Shown here: positions 17,663-26,074 of the stretch, piece by piece
How the letters are laid out: each line of letters begins with the position of its first letter
Position numbering within the stretch: the stretch's first letter is position 1
Origin: an uncultured Phascolarctobacterium sp.
Lineage (GTDB): Bacteria > Bacillota > Negativicutes > Acidaminococcales > Acidaminococcaceae
Length of the DNA stretch: 38,569 bases
Assembly (NCBI GenBank): GCA_900544885.1
Contig: UQWU01000014.1
Span: forward strand, 1 to 38,569
Direction of reading: 5' to 3'
The notes under the pieces: generated by a model
Databases searched by the model: none
What the model saw: only the letters and a program-made list of their open reading frames with translations
What the model was told of the DNA's origin: nothing
Program-made: the position numbers and the translations under genes

Positions 17663-18982
17663 TTAATTATCTAAAATTTCTCCGCGTAACCAATCATCCT
17701 GCACGCCGGTGATTTTCACCTGACAGATTTCTCCTGCCAGCTCCGGGGACGCAGGTACAACAACACGCAGATAAGGACCGCATAAGCCTTCCATATAGCC
17801 GACATCCGCAGGCTGCTCAAATAAAACCTCTTCCGTCTTGCCGAGCATACTTTGTAACATTTCCTGATGCAATTCTTCATCAACGGCAGCCAATCTAGCA
17901 GCACGCTCACTCTTCACTGTTTCATCCACTTGATCAGGCATGGATTCGGCAGGAGTTCCCTTCCGCTTAGAATAGGGGAAAATATGCATTTTGGCAAATC
18001 CGCATTGGCGGGCAAATTCTAAAGTAGTCGCAAAGTCCTCCTCCGTTTCACCAGGGAAACCTACAATAATATCAGTAGTAATTGCCACATCAGGCACCTG
18101 GGCACGAATATCCTTGAGCAGATCCTGGAAACGCGCAGTATCATAAGGTCTATGCATAGCCTTTAAAATTTTATCGCAACCACTCTGCAACGGCAAATGC
18201 AAATGCTTGCATAAACGCGGTTCGTTAGCCATCAATTCCAACAAACGCGGTTCTACCTCTACAGATTCCAAAGAACCTAAACGCAGACGACGTACACCCT
18301 CTACACTCAAAGCAGCCTGCACTGCATCATATAAAGTAATATGCTCACCGTTTTTCACCAGCTCCTTACCATAGCAGCCCAAATGAATACCAATCAGCAC
18401 AACCTCTTTATAGCCTGCGGCCACTAATTTTCCGACCTCCTCGCGAATACTGTCCAAGCTGCGGCTACGCAACGGACCACGAGCATACGGAATAATGCAA
18501 TAAGTGCAATATTGATTACAACCCTCCTGAATCTTCAGAAAAGCACGAGTTTTATCGGTTTCAGTACCGACACCTAATTCTTCAAACTTAGTATCCACCG
18601 TCATTTTCTGCACATTATCCAGCACTTTGCTTTCCTTAGAAAGCAAAGACTCCTCCACCAGCTCGACGATACGTCCACGCTCCTGATTGCCTATGATAAC
18701 ATCGACACCCTCAATAGCACGCACCTCATCCGCCGCTGTCTGTGGATAACAGCCCGTAACCACCACTAAAGACAAGGGATGATTACGAACAGCACGATTA
18801 ATAATCTGACGTGATTTACGTTGACCGGTATTAGTAACAACGCAAGTATTAATCAAATAAATATCAGCAGGCTTATTAAAGTCTACAATCTCATAGCCTG
18901 CGGCACGGAAAATCTCCTCCATGCTGGCCGTATCTGCCTGATTGACCTTACAACCCAAAGTATAAAAAGCAATTTTCTTCAT
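17663..18982 (-). CDS. mtaB: tRNA (N6-threonylcarbamoyladenosine-37) methylthiotransferase MtaB
   Basis: MtaB adds a methylthio group to t6A37 of tRNAs reading ANN codons, using two iron-sulfur clusters and SAM. The N-terminal cluster cysteines are visible at YTLGCKVNQAD, INTCVVTN and VVTGCYPQ. The radical SAM motif CNQYCTYCIIPYARG (CxxxCxxC) is near residue 155. A TRAM-like RNA-binding domain occupies the last 65 residues. The 439-residue length is normal for MtaB. It is the third gene after prmA and rsmE, starting 6 bases past the rsmE stop; this order is common in Bacillota. Confidence 0.95.
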   Translation of the reverse strand: MKKIAFYTLGCKVNQADTASMEEIFRAAGYEIVDFNKPADIYLINTCVVTNTGQRKSRQIINRAVRNHPLSLVVVTGCYPQTAADEVRAIEGVDVIIGNQERGRIVELVEESLLSKESKVLDNVQKMTVDTKFEELGVGTETDKTRAFLKIQEGCNQYCTYCIIPYARGPLRSRSLDSIREEVGKLVAAGYKEVVLIGIHLGCYGKELVKNGEHITLYDAVQAALSVEGVRRLRLGSLESVEVEPRLLELMANEPRLCKHLHLPLQSGCDKILKAMHRPYDTARFQDLLKDIRAQVPDVAITTDIIVGFPGETEEDFATTLEFARQCGFAKMHIFPYSKRKGTPAESMPDQVDETVKSERAARLAAVDEELHQEMLQSMLGKTEEVLFEQPADVGYMEGLCGPYLRVVVPASPELAGEICQVKITGVQDDWLRGEILDN

Positions 18983-18988
18983 TATATA

Positions 18989-19732
18989 TTAATCTCCTAA
19001 ATCGCCTGTTTCATAAAAGATAGCGCTGATAGCCACCAAGCCTGCTGTTTCTGCACGTAAAATACGGCGTCCCAGACTTACAGGCACAGCACCATGCTCA
19101 CGAGCTATTCCCAGCTCCTGCTCGCTGATGCCGCCTTCAGGACCAATCATCAACAACAAATCGGTAATAGGTGCTTTCTTTTCGGCACTCTGCAAAGCAT
19201 TCTTCAGGCTCTGACGGTCCTCACATTCATAAGCAATAATCTTCGTAACACAATCATTACCCTTCAGCATTTCCTGCATAGTCTGTACAGGCTGCACTAC
19301 CGGGATAATATCACGCTTACTTTGCTTAGCAGCACTTTCGGCAATTTTCTGCCAACGCTCCACCTTTTTAGCAGCCTTAGCACCATCAAGACGAACTACG
19401 GAATGCTCCATCGCCACAGGCACAATACTATAAGCACCCATCTCCACAGCCTTCTGGATAATAAAATCCATTTTTTCGCCTTTAGCTAATCCTTGTGCTA
19501 AAGTCAGCTTAACACACGGCTCATGACTTTCTGCTAATTTTTCTAAACAGCGTACAGTAACCTTCTCACTGTCAATAGCACTGATTTCCGCCAAAGCACT
19601 GACACCATCATCACTGACAATCTGCAACTGCGCACCTGGCTGCATACGCAATACCTTACTAATATGACGGGCATCCACGCCTTCAATAGTCATTTCTTCA
19701 TTATATAACTGAGGTACAAAAAAACGATGCAT
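18989..19732 (-). CDS. rsmE: 16S rRNA (uracil1498-N3)-methyltransferase
   Basis: RsmE is a SPOUT-class enzyme that methylates U1498 of 16S rRNA. An N-terminal PUA-like domain covers about residues 1-70 (HRFFVPQLY at the start). The catalytic part contains GLAKGEKMDFIIQKAVEMGA and KQSKRDIIPVV. The knotted SAM-binding end contains IGPEGGISEQE and SLGRRILRAETAGL. The 247-residue length is usual. It lies 19 bases after prmA with its own AGAAG-type site, and 6 bases before mtaB. Confidence 0.97.
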   Translation of the reverse strand: MHRFFVPQLYNEEMTIEGVDARHISKVLRMQPGAQLQIVSDDGVSALAEISAIDSEKVTVRCLEKLAESHEPCVKLTLAQGLAKGEKMDFIIQKAVEMGAYSIVPVAMEHSVVRLDGAKAAKKVERWQKIAESAAKQSKRDIIPVVQPVQTMQEMLKGNDCVTKIIAYECEDRQSLKNALQSAEKKAPITDLLLMIGPEGGISEQELGIAREHGAVPVSLGRRILRAETAGLVAISAIFYETGDLGD

Positions 19733-19751
19733 CTTGCTTCTCCCTCACAAC

Positions 19752-20687
19752 TTATTTCTTGCTGAACTGCATAACAACCCAGCCGCCACGGTGGTCGATT
19801 GCATCAACCTTTAAGCCCTCTTTGGCAGCTTCGGCTTCAATATCAGCCACACGCTCTTCAATAATACCGCTGGCCAAGAAAATACCATTATCATTCAGCT
19901 TCACAGGAATATCCTTCATCAGCATAATAATAATATCGGCAATAATATTGGCAATAATAACATCCGCCTTACCTTCGGTACCATGGAGTAAATCGCCTTC
20001 ACGTACCTCGATTTTATCGCTCAAATGATTATCAGCTACATTTTCACGGGCAACACGTACAGCAACGCCGTCAATATCCACAGCCTTAACCGCTTTCGCG
20101 CCACATAAAGCTGCTGCAATAGCCAAAATACCACTGCCGGTGCCAACATCAAACACAGTTGCATCCTGTGGCATAACCTTTTCCAAACGCTCCATCATCA
20201 TATTAGTAGTATGATGAGTACCGGTACCGAAAGCCATACCCGGGTCGATTTCGATAACGTGCTCACCCTCTTTGGCGATATATTCCTCCCAGCTAGGTTT
20301 AATAACCAAGCTTTGCCCTACATGAGTAACATGGAAATACTGTTTCCATTCATTAGCCCAATCCTGCTCGGAAACCTTGCGGAAACGGGTATTACCGAAA
20401 CGGTATTTACCGATGCGTTCCTCCACCTCTGCCAAACCTGCTTCAATCTCTGCCAGGCGATTCTGCAATTTTTCATCATCAGCATAATAACCGCTGACAG
20501 TAACCACCTCTGTATTTTGCTGCTCCGGAATATCACACAGCTCCCAAGTACCGCTGTTGCGTAAATCATTAATCAGCTGCGGGTCCTCAATAGCTACACC
20601 TTTAGAACCTGCTTCAGTCAAAATTTCAGAAACTACCTCCACTGCTTCATGGGTTACAGCTACGTTTACTTCTATCCAATTGCTCAT
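19752..20687 (-). CDS. prmA: Ribosomal protein L11 methyltransferase
   Basis: PrmA trimethylates ribosomal protein L11. The 311-residue protein has the family's N-terminal substrate-recognition domain (about 1-90) and a Rossmann methyltransferase domain. The domain includes IDPGMAFGTGTHHTT and VFDVGTGSGILAIAAALCGA (SAM motif I), and VIIANIIADIIIML (the N-I-x-A motif IV). The ATG follows AGGAG. It is the first gene of prmA-rsmE-mtaB. Confidence 0.97.
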   Translation of the reverse strand: MSNWIEVNVAVTHEAVEVVSEILTEAGSKGVAIEDPQLINDLRNSGTWELCDIPEQQNTEVVTVSGYYADDEKLQNRLAEIEAGLAEVEERIGKYRFGNTRFRKVSEQDWANEWKQYFHVTHVGQSLVIKPSWEEYIAKEGEHVIEIDPGMAFGTGTHHTTNMMMERLEKVMPQDATVFDVGTGSGILAIAAALCGAKAVKAVDIDGVAVRVARENVADNHLSDKIEVREGDLLHGTEGKADVIIANIIADIIIMLMKDIPVKLNDNGIFLASGIIEERVADIEAEAAKEGLKVDAIDHRGGWVVMQFSKK

Positions 20688-20767
20688 CTTTCAATCTCCT
20701 TTCGCACATAAACTTATTCTTAATTTTCTGCCTGCACACAAGCAAAAATAAAACTTACGTATACCAT

Positions 20768-20796
20768 ATCATACCATTTTTTAGGAATATTGAAAA
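20768..20796 (-). promoter_or_regulatory. Probable promoter of prmA-rsmE-mtaB
   Basis: TTTTCA (20791-20796) and TATGAT (20768-20773) are separated by 17 bases on the minus strand, about 80 bases before prmA. The -35 box is weak. Between it and the ilvA promoter (20797-20888) nothing else was recognised. Confidence 0.55.
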
Positions 20797-20888
20797 GGAG
20801 CAGTACCTGGCACAACACGAAAAGTTCATCAGTATTTCACCCTTCTTTTTAGGATGAGCATAATATGCAGAATTACCCGCTTTTCTGC

Positions 20889-20917
20889 TTGACTTAATAT
20901 GATTCCCTATCTATAAT
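20889..20917 (+). promoter_or_regulatory. Promoter of ilvA
   Basis: TTGACT (20889-20894) and TATAAT (20912-20917) have a 17-base spacer. The leader that follows (about 75 bases) has two copies of GTGGA flanking a TCCAC, which could form alternative hairpins. Confidence 0.85.
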
Positions 20918-20999
20918 ATGCTTAAAGATAATCCGTGGACAAACGCGAATTTTTCCACCGGTAGTGGACATTAACAATATTGAGTGTAGGAGGGCTATT

Positions 21000-22214
21000 A
21001 TGCTGACACTGGACAAAATCTATCATGCCTCTTTCGTTTTGAAAAAAATCGCCCGTAAGACCGACCTGATTGCCGCACCGAACCTGGCACCGGGCCTTGA
21101 TTTATATCTGAAAACCGAAAATCTTCAAGTAACAGGCAGTTTTAAGGTACGTGGTGCCTATTACAAAATCAGCCAGCTTTCCCAAGAAGAACGTGATAAA
21201 GGCGTTATTGCCTGTAGTGCCGGCAACCATGCTCAAGGCGTAGCCTTAGCTGCCACACAGATGGGTATTAAAAGCGTTATCTGTATGCCCAGTGGTGCAC
21301 CGATTATGAAAGTAGAAAACACCAAACGCTTAGGTGCACAAGTAGAGCTTGTTCCCGGTGCCTATGACGAAGCCCATGACCGTGCCGTACAGATGCAGGA
21401 AGAAAGCGGTATGACTTTTATCCATCCCTATGATGATGAGCTTGTTATCGCCGGCCAAGGCAGTATCGGTTTAGAAATCTTAGAACAGCTGCCCGACCTT
21501 GATGCTGTTATTGTTCCTATCGGTGGTGGCGGCTTAATCAGCGGCGTAGCTTTTGCAATCAAAAGCCTGCGTCCGGAGGTTAAAATCTATGGTGTACAAG
21601 CTGCCGGTGCTCCCAGTATGTTTAAAGCCTTCCATGAGCATCATTACTGTACTTTAGATAAAGTAAAAACCTTTGCCGACGGTATTGCCGTAAAAACCCC
21701 TGGTGAAAACACTTATAAATTAATCAATAAATATGTTGACGACATTGTTACTGTCAGCGAAGATGAAATCGCAGCCGGTATTTTAGCTTTAATGGAAAAA
21801 CAAAAATTAGTAGCCGAAGGTGCAGGTGCTACTCCTATTGCTGCGGCCTTATTTAACAAGTTACCCTTGCAAGGAAAAAAAGTTGTCTGCTTGGTTTCCG
21901 GTGGCAATATCGACGTAAACATTCTTTCCCGTGTTATCACCCGTGGTCAGATTACCAGCGGCCGTAAGGTTGATTTAGCCATTGCCCTAGATGACCGCCC
22001 TGGTCAACTGCGTCTGGTAACCGAAATCGTCAGCCAATGCGGCGCCAATGTTATCAGTGTGCACCACAACCGCAATGATATCAAAATGCCGATTACAGGC
22101 TGCTATCTGAAGTTGGAACTGGAAACTCGTGATAAAGAACAAATCGAAGAAATCAAAGCTAAATTTGAAGAAGCAGGCTTCTCTGTGCTGACTAATCAGC
22201 CTTGCTGCTTTTAA
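21000..22214 (+). CDS. ilvA: Threonine ammonia-lyase with C-terminal ACT domain
   Basis: This PLP enzyme deaminates threonine to 2-oxobutanoate, for isoleucine synthesis or for threonine fermentation. The PLP lysine is K49 in TGSFKVRGAYYK. The phosphate-binding loop is GGGGLISG near residue 178. A single ACT domain covers about 330-404 (IALDDRPGQLRLVTEI). This 404-residue form is shorter than E. coli IlvA (514, with two regulatory subdomains) and matches the single-ACT type of many anaerobes, so biosynthetic and catabolic roles are both possible. The start is the ATG at 21000 with AGGAGGG upstream; the open frame runs 12 codons further back without a ribosome binding site. Confidence 0.95.
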   Translation: MLTLDKIYHASFVLKKIARKTDLIAAPNLAPGLDLYLKTENLQVTGSFKVRGAYYKISQLSQEERDKGVIACSAGNHAQGVALAATQMGIKSVICMPSGAPIMKVENTKRLGAQVELVPGAYDEAHDRAVQMQEESGMTFIHPYDDELVIAGQGSIGLEILEQLPDLDAVIVPIGGGGLISGVAFAIKSLRPEVKIYGVQAAGAPSMFKAFHEHHYCTLDKVKTFADGIAVKTPGENTYKLINKYVDDIVTVSEDEIAAGILALMEKQKLVAEGAGATPIAAALFNKLPLQGKKVVCLVSGGNIDVNILSRVITRGQITSGRKVDLAIALDDRPGQLRLVTEIVSQCGANVISVHHNRNDIKMPITGCYLKLELETRDKEQIEEIKAKFEEAGFSVLTNQPCCF

Positions 22215-22236
22215 AAACTAAAATAGATTATTTTAA

Positions 22237-22273
22237 CAAAGATGCTTTCTGTATATTGCAGGAAGCATCTTTG
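22237..22273 (+). terminator. Terminator of ilvA
   Basis: A 15-bp stem (CAAAGATGCTTTCTG/CAGGAAGCATCTTTG, one G-U pair on the plus strand) has a 7-base loop. It lies 23 bases past the ilvA stop and is followed by TTGTTGT. Confidence 0.8.
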
Positions 22274-22299
22274 TTGTTGTGGAAAGCATACTTAACATA

Positions 22300-22560
22300 G
22301 CACACCCCTCAGTCAGCTTACGCCACACTTCATTAGCACTTCTACCCTTGCCGTCCCTTTCCACCTCTCAGTTGGCGCCAAGCAACTACTGATTTTCTTT
22401 GGCAAAAGTAGTTACTGACGTGTTCTCTTTCACTCTACACTAATTATTTCTATCGCAGTAAATTAGAATTTCTCACTACAGCTTAACTGGCTTGCCTCTC
22501 CTCGCGAGGAGAGGTGGCAGTGAGCTTTAGCGAACTGACGGAGATGTCTTACTCCTCCGT
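22300..22560. repeat. Probable dispersed intergenic repeat (MITE-like) between ilvA and pepT
   Basis: About 260 bases with no open frame lie between the two terminators. The left side reads CCTCAGTCAGCTTACGCC; the right side reads GGCAGTGAGCTTTAGCGAACTG and then ACGGAG. These are roughly inverted relative to each other (CAGTCAGCT against AGTGAGCT...CTGACGGAG). Inside is a perfect 20-base palindrome at 22495-22514 (CCTCTCCTCG/CGAGGAGAGG), and a weaker hairpin near 22383-22420 with arms of the type AACTACT/AGTAGTT. The style resembles small palindromic repeats spread through gut Bacillota genomes. Only one copy lies in this window, so its repeat status is inferred. Confidence 0.5.
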
Positions 22561-22598
22561 TCTTCTCACTCACTAACGGAATAATGCCACCCATAACA

Positions 22599-22640
22599 AA
22601 AACTGCACTCAAAAACTATTACAGTTTTTAAGTGCAGTTT
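22599..22640 (-). terminator. Terminator of pepT
   Basis: A 17-bp stem (arms 22601-22617 and 22623-22639) has a 5-base loop. The only irregular pair is G-U when read on the minus strand but C-A on the plus strand. This and the minus-strand T run assign it to pepT. Confidence 0.88.
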
Positions 22641-22678
22641 AAAATACTTTTATTAAAATTTGTAAAACCCTTATTCGC

Positions 22679-23929
22679 TTATTTAGTAATCAGCTCAATC
22701 AGCTTTAAGGTCATGCGACAACTTTTTTCCACTGCATCCATAGGCATGAATTCTGCATAGGAGTGGAAGTTATGAGCACCAGTGAAGTAGTTAGGAGTAG
22801 GAATACCTTTAGTAGAGATAAAGGAGCCGTCAGTGCCACCACGCATAGCAATATCCTTCGGATTGATATTCAGCTCTTTCATTGCTTCAAAGATATGGTC
22901 AATGCAGACTTTGTTATCTTCGTTGATAGCATCAGCAATGTTAGCATAAACATCAGTGATTTCCAACTCGATTTTAGCTTTCGGATTTTTCACCTTAACA
23001 AATTCTACAGCATCCTGAATATATTTTTTACGTGCTTCATACAGTGCTTTATTATGGTCACGGATTTTAATATCCAAAACAGCTTCAGAAACATTGCTGT
23101 TTAAGGATTGTACCCAGATAAAGCCTTCAGTACCCTCGGTGTGTTCCGGAGTTTGGATACGGTCGAAGCAGTTAATAATGTCAGTTGCTACTAAAACAGG
23201 GTTTACCAAAGTATTTTTAGAGGACATGGGGTGAGCTGTTACGCCTTGGATTTTAATAATAGCAGTACCAGCATTAAAAGTTTGGTAAACAACTTCACCC
23301 AACTCGCAGCAGTCGATGGTATAAGCAAAATCGACAGGGAATTTGCTGAAGTCCATTTTTTTACTGCCACACAGACCTACTTCTTCATCCGGAACAAAAG
23401 CCACGTAAATATCACCATGAAGAATGGTTTTATCTTGTGCCAAGGTTTCTAAAGCGACCATGATATTAGCAATAGCGGCCTTGTTATCAGCACCAAGAAC
23501 AGAAGTACCATCGCTGACGATTAAATCATTGCCGATATATTTTTCCAGTTCAGGATGTTCGCTTACTTTTATAGAAATATTCTTTTCTGCATTCAGCAGT
23601 ACGTCGCCGCCTTGGTAATTTTTAATTACTTGCGGATGTACGTCAGGAGAAAGGTTAACATTAACAGTGTCTAAATGCGCTACCCAGCCGACAGTCGGCA
23701 CTTTGTGATAGCCGGCAGGCAGATTGGATGGCAGATAACCTGTTAATACGGAATATTCACTAATCTCCAGATTAACCAAACCTAATTCCGCTAAGTCACT
23801 TTTGAGCAGCTCTGCCAATTGACGCTGGCCAGGTGTGGACGGAACAACCGCTGCACCTTCAATACTTTCGGTGCTTACTGCGGCATAACGGAAAAAGCGT
23901 TCAGTAAGGCGTTCTTGCATAGATTTCAT
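22679..23929 (-). CDS. pepT: Peptidase T (tripeptide aminopeptidase)
   Basis: PepT is a cytoplasmic di-zinc M20 aminopeptidase that removes the N-terminal residue of tripeptides. The 416-residue protein shows all metal and catalytic residues: H85 and D87 in VAHLDTVN, D148 in LGADNKA, E182/E183 in VPDEEVGLCG, an Asp in YTIDCCELG, and a C-terminal His in FTGAHNFHS. A dimerisation domain lies between about 215 and 330. The ATG follows AAGGA. It is 102 bases downstream of the AbgT-type transporter and probably cotranscribed, which points to joint uptake and hydrolysis of small peptides or amino-acid conjugates. Confidence 0.97.
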   Translation of the reverse strand: MKSMQERLTERFFRYAAVSTESIEGAAVVPSTPGQRQLAELLKSDLAELGLVNLEISEYSVLTGYLPSNLPAGYHKVPTVGWVAHLDTVNVNLSPDVHPQVIKNYQGGDVLLNAEKNISIKVSEHPELEKYIGNDLIVSDGTSVLGADNKAAIANIMVALETLAQDKTILHGDIYVAFVPDEEVGLCGSKKMDFSKFPVDFAYTIDCCELGEVVYQTFNAGTAIIKIQGVTAHPMSSKNTLVNPVLVATDIINCFDRIQTPEHTEGTEGFIWVQSLNSNVSEAVLDIKIRDHNKALYEARKKYIQDAVEFVKVKNPKAKIELEITDVYANIADAINEDNKVCIDHIFEAMKELNINPKDIAMRGGTDGSFISTKGIPTPNYFTGAHNFHSYAEFMPMDAVEKSCRMTLKLIELITK

Positions 23930-24031
23930 TGTACACGCATCCTTTCAAAGCTAAAGAATCTTAAATAACAAAATATCCGCTGAAGCTGTCCATAGCAGAA
24001 AGCATAAACAGCTTCAACGGTTAAAAACACA

Positions 24032-25585
24032 TTACATCATGCGGCGGGGATATACATAATCAGCTTGTAAACCTAAAGGAATATCCATAAACCAATAAAT
24101 ATACAGCATGACCGTCAAACTAATCAATAAAGCAATAGTATAAGGAAGCATCATGGAGCTTAAAGTACCGATACCAGAGCTTTTTACATATTTTTGGCAA
24201 TAGAGAATAATCAGCGGATAGAAAGCAAACATCGGTGTTACAACGTTTACCGCAGAGTCGCTGACACGGAAAGCAACTTGGGTTAATTCTGGAGCAATAC
24301 CTACTGCCATAAGCATAGGTACGAAAATCGGTGCTAAAATCGCCCATTTAGCAGAAGCAGAAGTAATAATCAAATTCAGCATTGCAACGAAAATGATGAT
24401 ACCGAACACTGTAACCTGCGGCGGCAGTGCCAAAGATTTTAAAAATTCTGCACCGGCAACTGCAATCAACGCACCCATATTAGACGCACCGAAAGCATAG
24501 AGGAATTGGGCAGCAAAGAAATAAAATACGATTAATTGTACCAAAGTTTTGGTAATATCTTCCATTGCTTTAGTAACATCTTGTGGAGATTTGAATTTGC
24601 CAACTAAAATACCGTAAGTCAAACCAACAGCACCAGTAAAAACAAAAAGCAAGGAAACTATGGACTGCATAACAGGAGCTTTAAAGCTTGCCAGCATTCC
24701 CTGATCATCACGGAAAATAGAATCAGCAGGTAAAAGCAAAGCCACAAGACCTACTACCATAACAATCAATAAACCTGTAGCAGCATAAAAAGCACGATTT
24801 TCCTGCGGTGTAACAGCAGTATTGCCGTCTTCGCCGACATCGATATCTTCATCGAGCGGGCAAGTTTTCCACAGCCAAGGTTCTACAATACGTTCAGTTA
24901 CATACCAGCAGCTAGGAATAACAACAAAAGTTGCACCAAAAGCAAAGAAATAGTTACATAATACGTTAACTTGATAATTGGAATCTATAATCTGTGCTGC
25001 ACTTTGAGTAAAACCTTGAATAACAGGATCAATTGCAGACGGAGTATAGTTAGCAGCAAAAGCACCGGCGATACCGGCAAAAGAAGCAGCAATACCAGCC
25101 AAAGGATGCTTACCTGTTGCATAGAACATATAAGCAGCAACCGGAATGATGATTACATAACCGGTATCAGGACCAAGATGGCTCAGCATACCAACGAGAA
25201 TAATAATCGGGGTAATCAAAAATTTCGGAGTAATTGCCAAAATTTTCTTCAAAGAAGTATTGATATAGCCAGAACCATCAGCAATACCAATACCTAAAGT
25301 AGCTACAATTACCATGCCCAACGGTGGGAAACCGGAATAGTTAGTAACCATCTTGGAAAGCATATCAACAATATTTTTACCGCTCAGCATATTATTGACA
25401 ATGATTTCCTTCCCCGTAGTCGGATGCACATAACCGAAGTGCATAGTAGAAAGGATTGCTGATAAAACACAGCAGATTACAAAGGCACCAATAAACAAGA
25501 TTGTAATATCAGGGATTTTATTACCAACGCGTTCAATCAAGGCTAAAATGCCGCCTACTTGATTTTTATCCTTGGTGTATTGCAT
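24032..25585 (-). CDS. AbgT-family transporter
   Basis: The 517-residue polytopic membrane protein belongs to the AbgT family (TC 2.A.68), whose founder imports p-aminobenzoyl-glutamate; other members (MtrF) export drugs. An N-terminal cytoplasmic stretch (DKNQVGGILALIERVGNKIP) precedes the first helix. Conserved segments include GIADGSGYINTSLK, LSHLGPDTGYVIIIPVAAYMF, NYTPSAIDPVIQGFT and SDSAVNVVTPMFAFYP. I place the start at the ATG at 25585; the alternative GTG at 25597 overlaps the AAGGAG site. It has its own promoter. AbgT next to an M20-type peptidase is a recurrent pairing and suggests peptide or conjugate uptake. Confidence 0.95.
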   Translation of the reverse strand: MQYTKDKNQVGGILALIERVGNKIPDITILFIGAFVICCVLSAILSTMHFGYVHPTTGKEIIVNNMLSGKNIVDMLSKMVTNYSGFPPLGMVIVATLGIGIADGSGYINTSLKKILAITPKFLITPIIILVGMLSHLGPDTGYVIIIPVAAYMFYATGKHPLAGIAASFAGIAGAFAANYTPSAIDPVIQGFTQSAAQIIDSNYQVNVLCNYFFAFGATFVVIPSCWYVTERIVEPWLWKTCPLDEDIDVGEDGNTAVTPQENRAFYAATGLLIVMVVGLVALLLPADSIFRDDQGMLASFKAPVMQSIVSLLFVFTGAVGLTYGILVGKFKSPQDVTKAMEDITKTLVQLIVFYFFAAQFLYAFGASNMGALIAVAGAEFLKSLALPPQVTVFGIIIFVAMLNLIITSASAKWAILAPIFVPMLMAVGIAPELTQVAFRVSDSAVNVVTPMFAFYPLIILYCQKYVKSSGIGTLSSMMLPYTIALLISLTVMLYIYWFMDIPLGLQADYVYPRRMM

Positions 25586-25625
25586 AGAAAAAATCACTCC
25601 TTAAATAATATTAATATACCAATCC

Positions 25626-25655
25626 ATTATACTATTCTGATCTGAAAAATTGCAA
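25626..25655 (-). promoter_or_regulatory. Promoter of the AbgT-pepT unit
   Basis: TTGCAA (25650-25655) and TATAAT (25626-25631) are separated by 18 bases on the minus strand, about 40 bases before the start codon. It makes the transporter independent of the tryptophan T-box further upstream, although no terminator was seen between them. Confidence 0.8.
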
Positions 25656-25716
25656 GTAATTAATAAATCCAACTCAGACAAATTTTCTCTGAATCGCTAT
25701 ATATACGCAGATTAAC

Positions 25717-25760
25717 GCATTTCAGCAAGTTTTCAGCATTTCAGCAAGTTTTCAGCATTT
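25717..25760. repeat. 19-bp tandem repeat, about 2.3 copies
   Basis: The unit GCATTTCAGCAAGTTTTCA occurs twice in exact tandem and is followed by GCATTT. It lies between the truncated trpB stub and the AbgT promoter. Confidence 0.9.
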
Positions 25761-25805
25761 CCATTATTTTCGCAATATATTTATAAATATACTTTGGAGC
25801 ATCTT

Positions 25806-25860
25806 TTCCATGTTGTGCATACTGGCACTGCCTTAGTGCAAATAATTACACAACATGGAA
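25806..25860. repeat. Long inverted repeat at the end of the trpB stub
   Basis: TTCCATGTTGTG (25806-25817) and its exact complement CACAACATGGAA (25849-25860) enclose 31 bases, which themselves hold a 5-bp stem (GCACT/AGTGC). There is no T run on either side, so it does not look like a standard terminator. TrpB similarity stops exactly at its edge. Confidence 0.85.
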
Positions 25861-26018
25861 GGTCTATTAGCATATTCATGGTACAAACGCTGTAACTCCG
25901 CTAAAAACCAGGGATCATTTTTATAACGCTTATACGCTTTTTCCAACTCTAAAACAGTGCTCATCAGCACCTCGGGCATATATTATCCCCCATGAATACC
26001 ATATCTTCCTTTAGTCAT
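25860..26018 (-). pseudogene. trpB: Truncated tryptophan synthase beta chain (trpB) stub with internal stop
   Basis: Read on the minus strand, an ATG at 26016-26018 with AAGGAG 9 bases upstream starts MTKGRYGIHGG. A TAA (25983-25985) follows, and the same frame then continues YMPEVLMSTVLELEKAYKR and YKNDPWFLAELQRLYHEYAN, then RP. Intact TrpB proteins begin with this pattern (F/Y-G-x-x-GGQYVPE-x-LM-x-x-L-x-ELE-x-AY, then RPTPL). The stop stands at the conserved Gln, so a CAA to TAA change explains it. Only about 50 of roughly 395 codons remain; the catalytic lysine and all later parts are missing. It follows an intact-looking tryptophan T-box. Identification rests on remembered family consensus. 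Confidence 0.87.
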
Positions 26019-26074
26019 TTGCATTCTCTCCTTGTCAATAAAAATTTGTCAAAGGATGAATCTGCTGCGTAATA

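Noticed and set aside
20918..20974. An 18-codon frame with one Trp codon directly after the ilvA -10 box
   Set aside because: Its ATG begins at the base after TATAAT, upstream of the expected transcription start, so it could not be translated from that promoter. It has no ribosome binding site.
25717..25760. Possible CRISPR remnant
   Set aside because: The units are in direct contact without spacers, only 2.3 copies exist and no cas gene is present.
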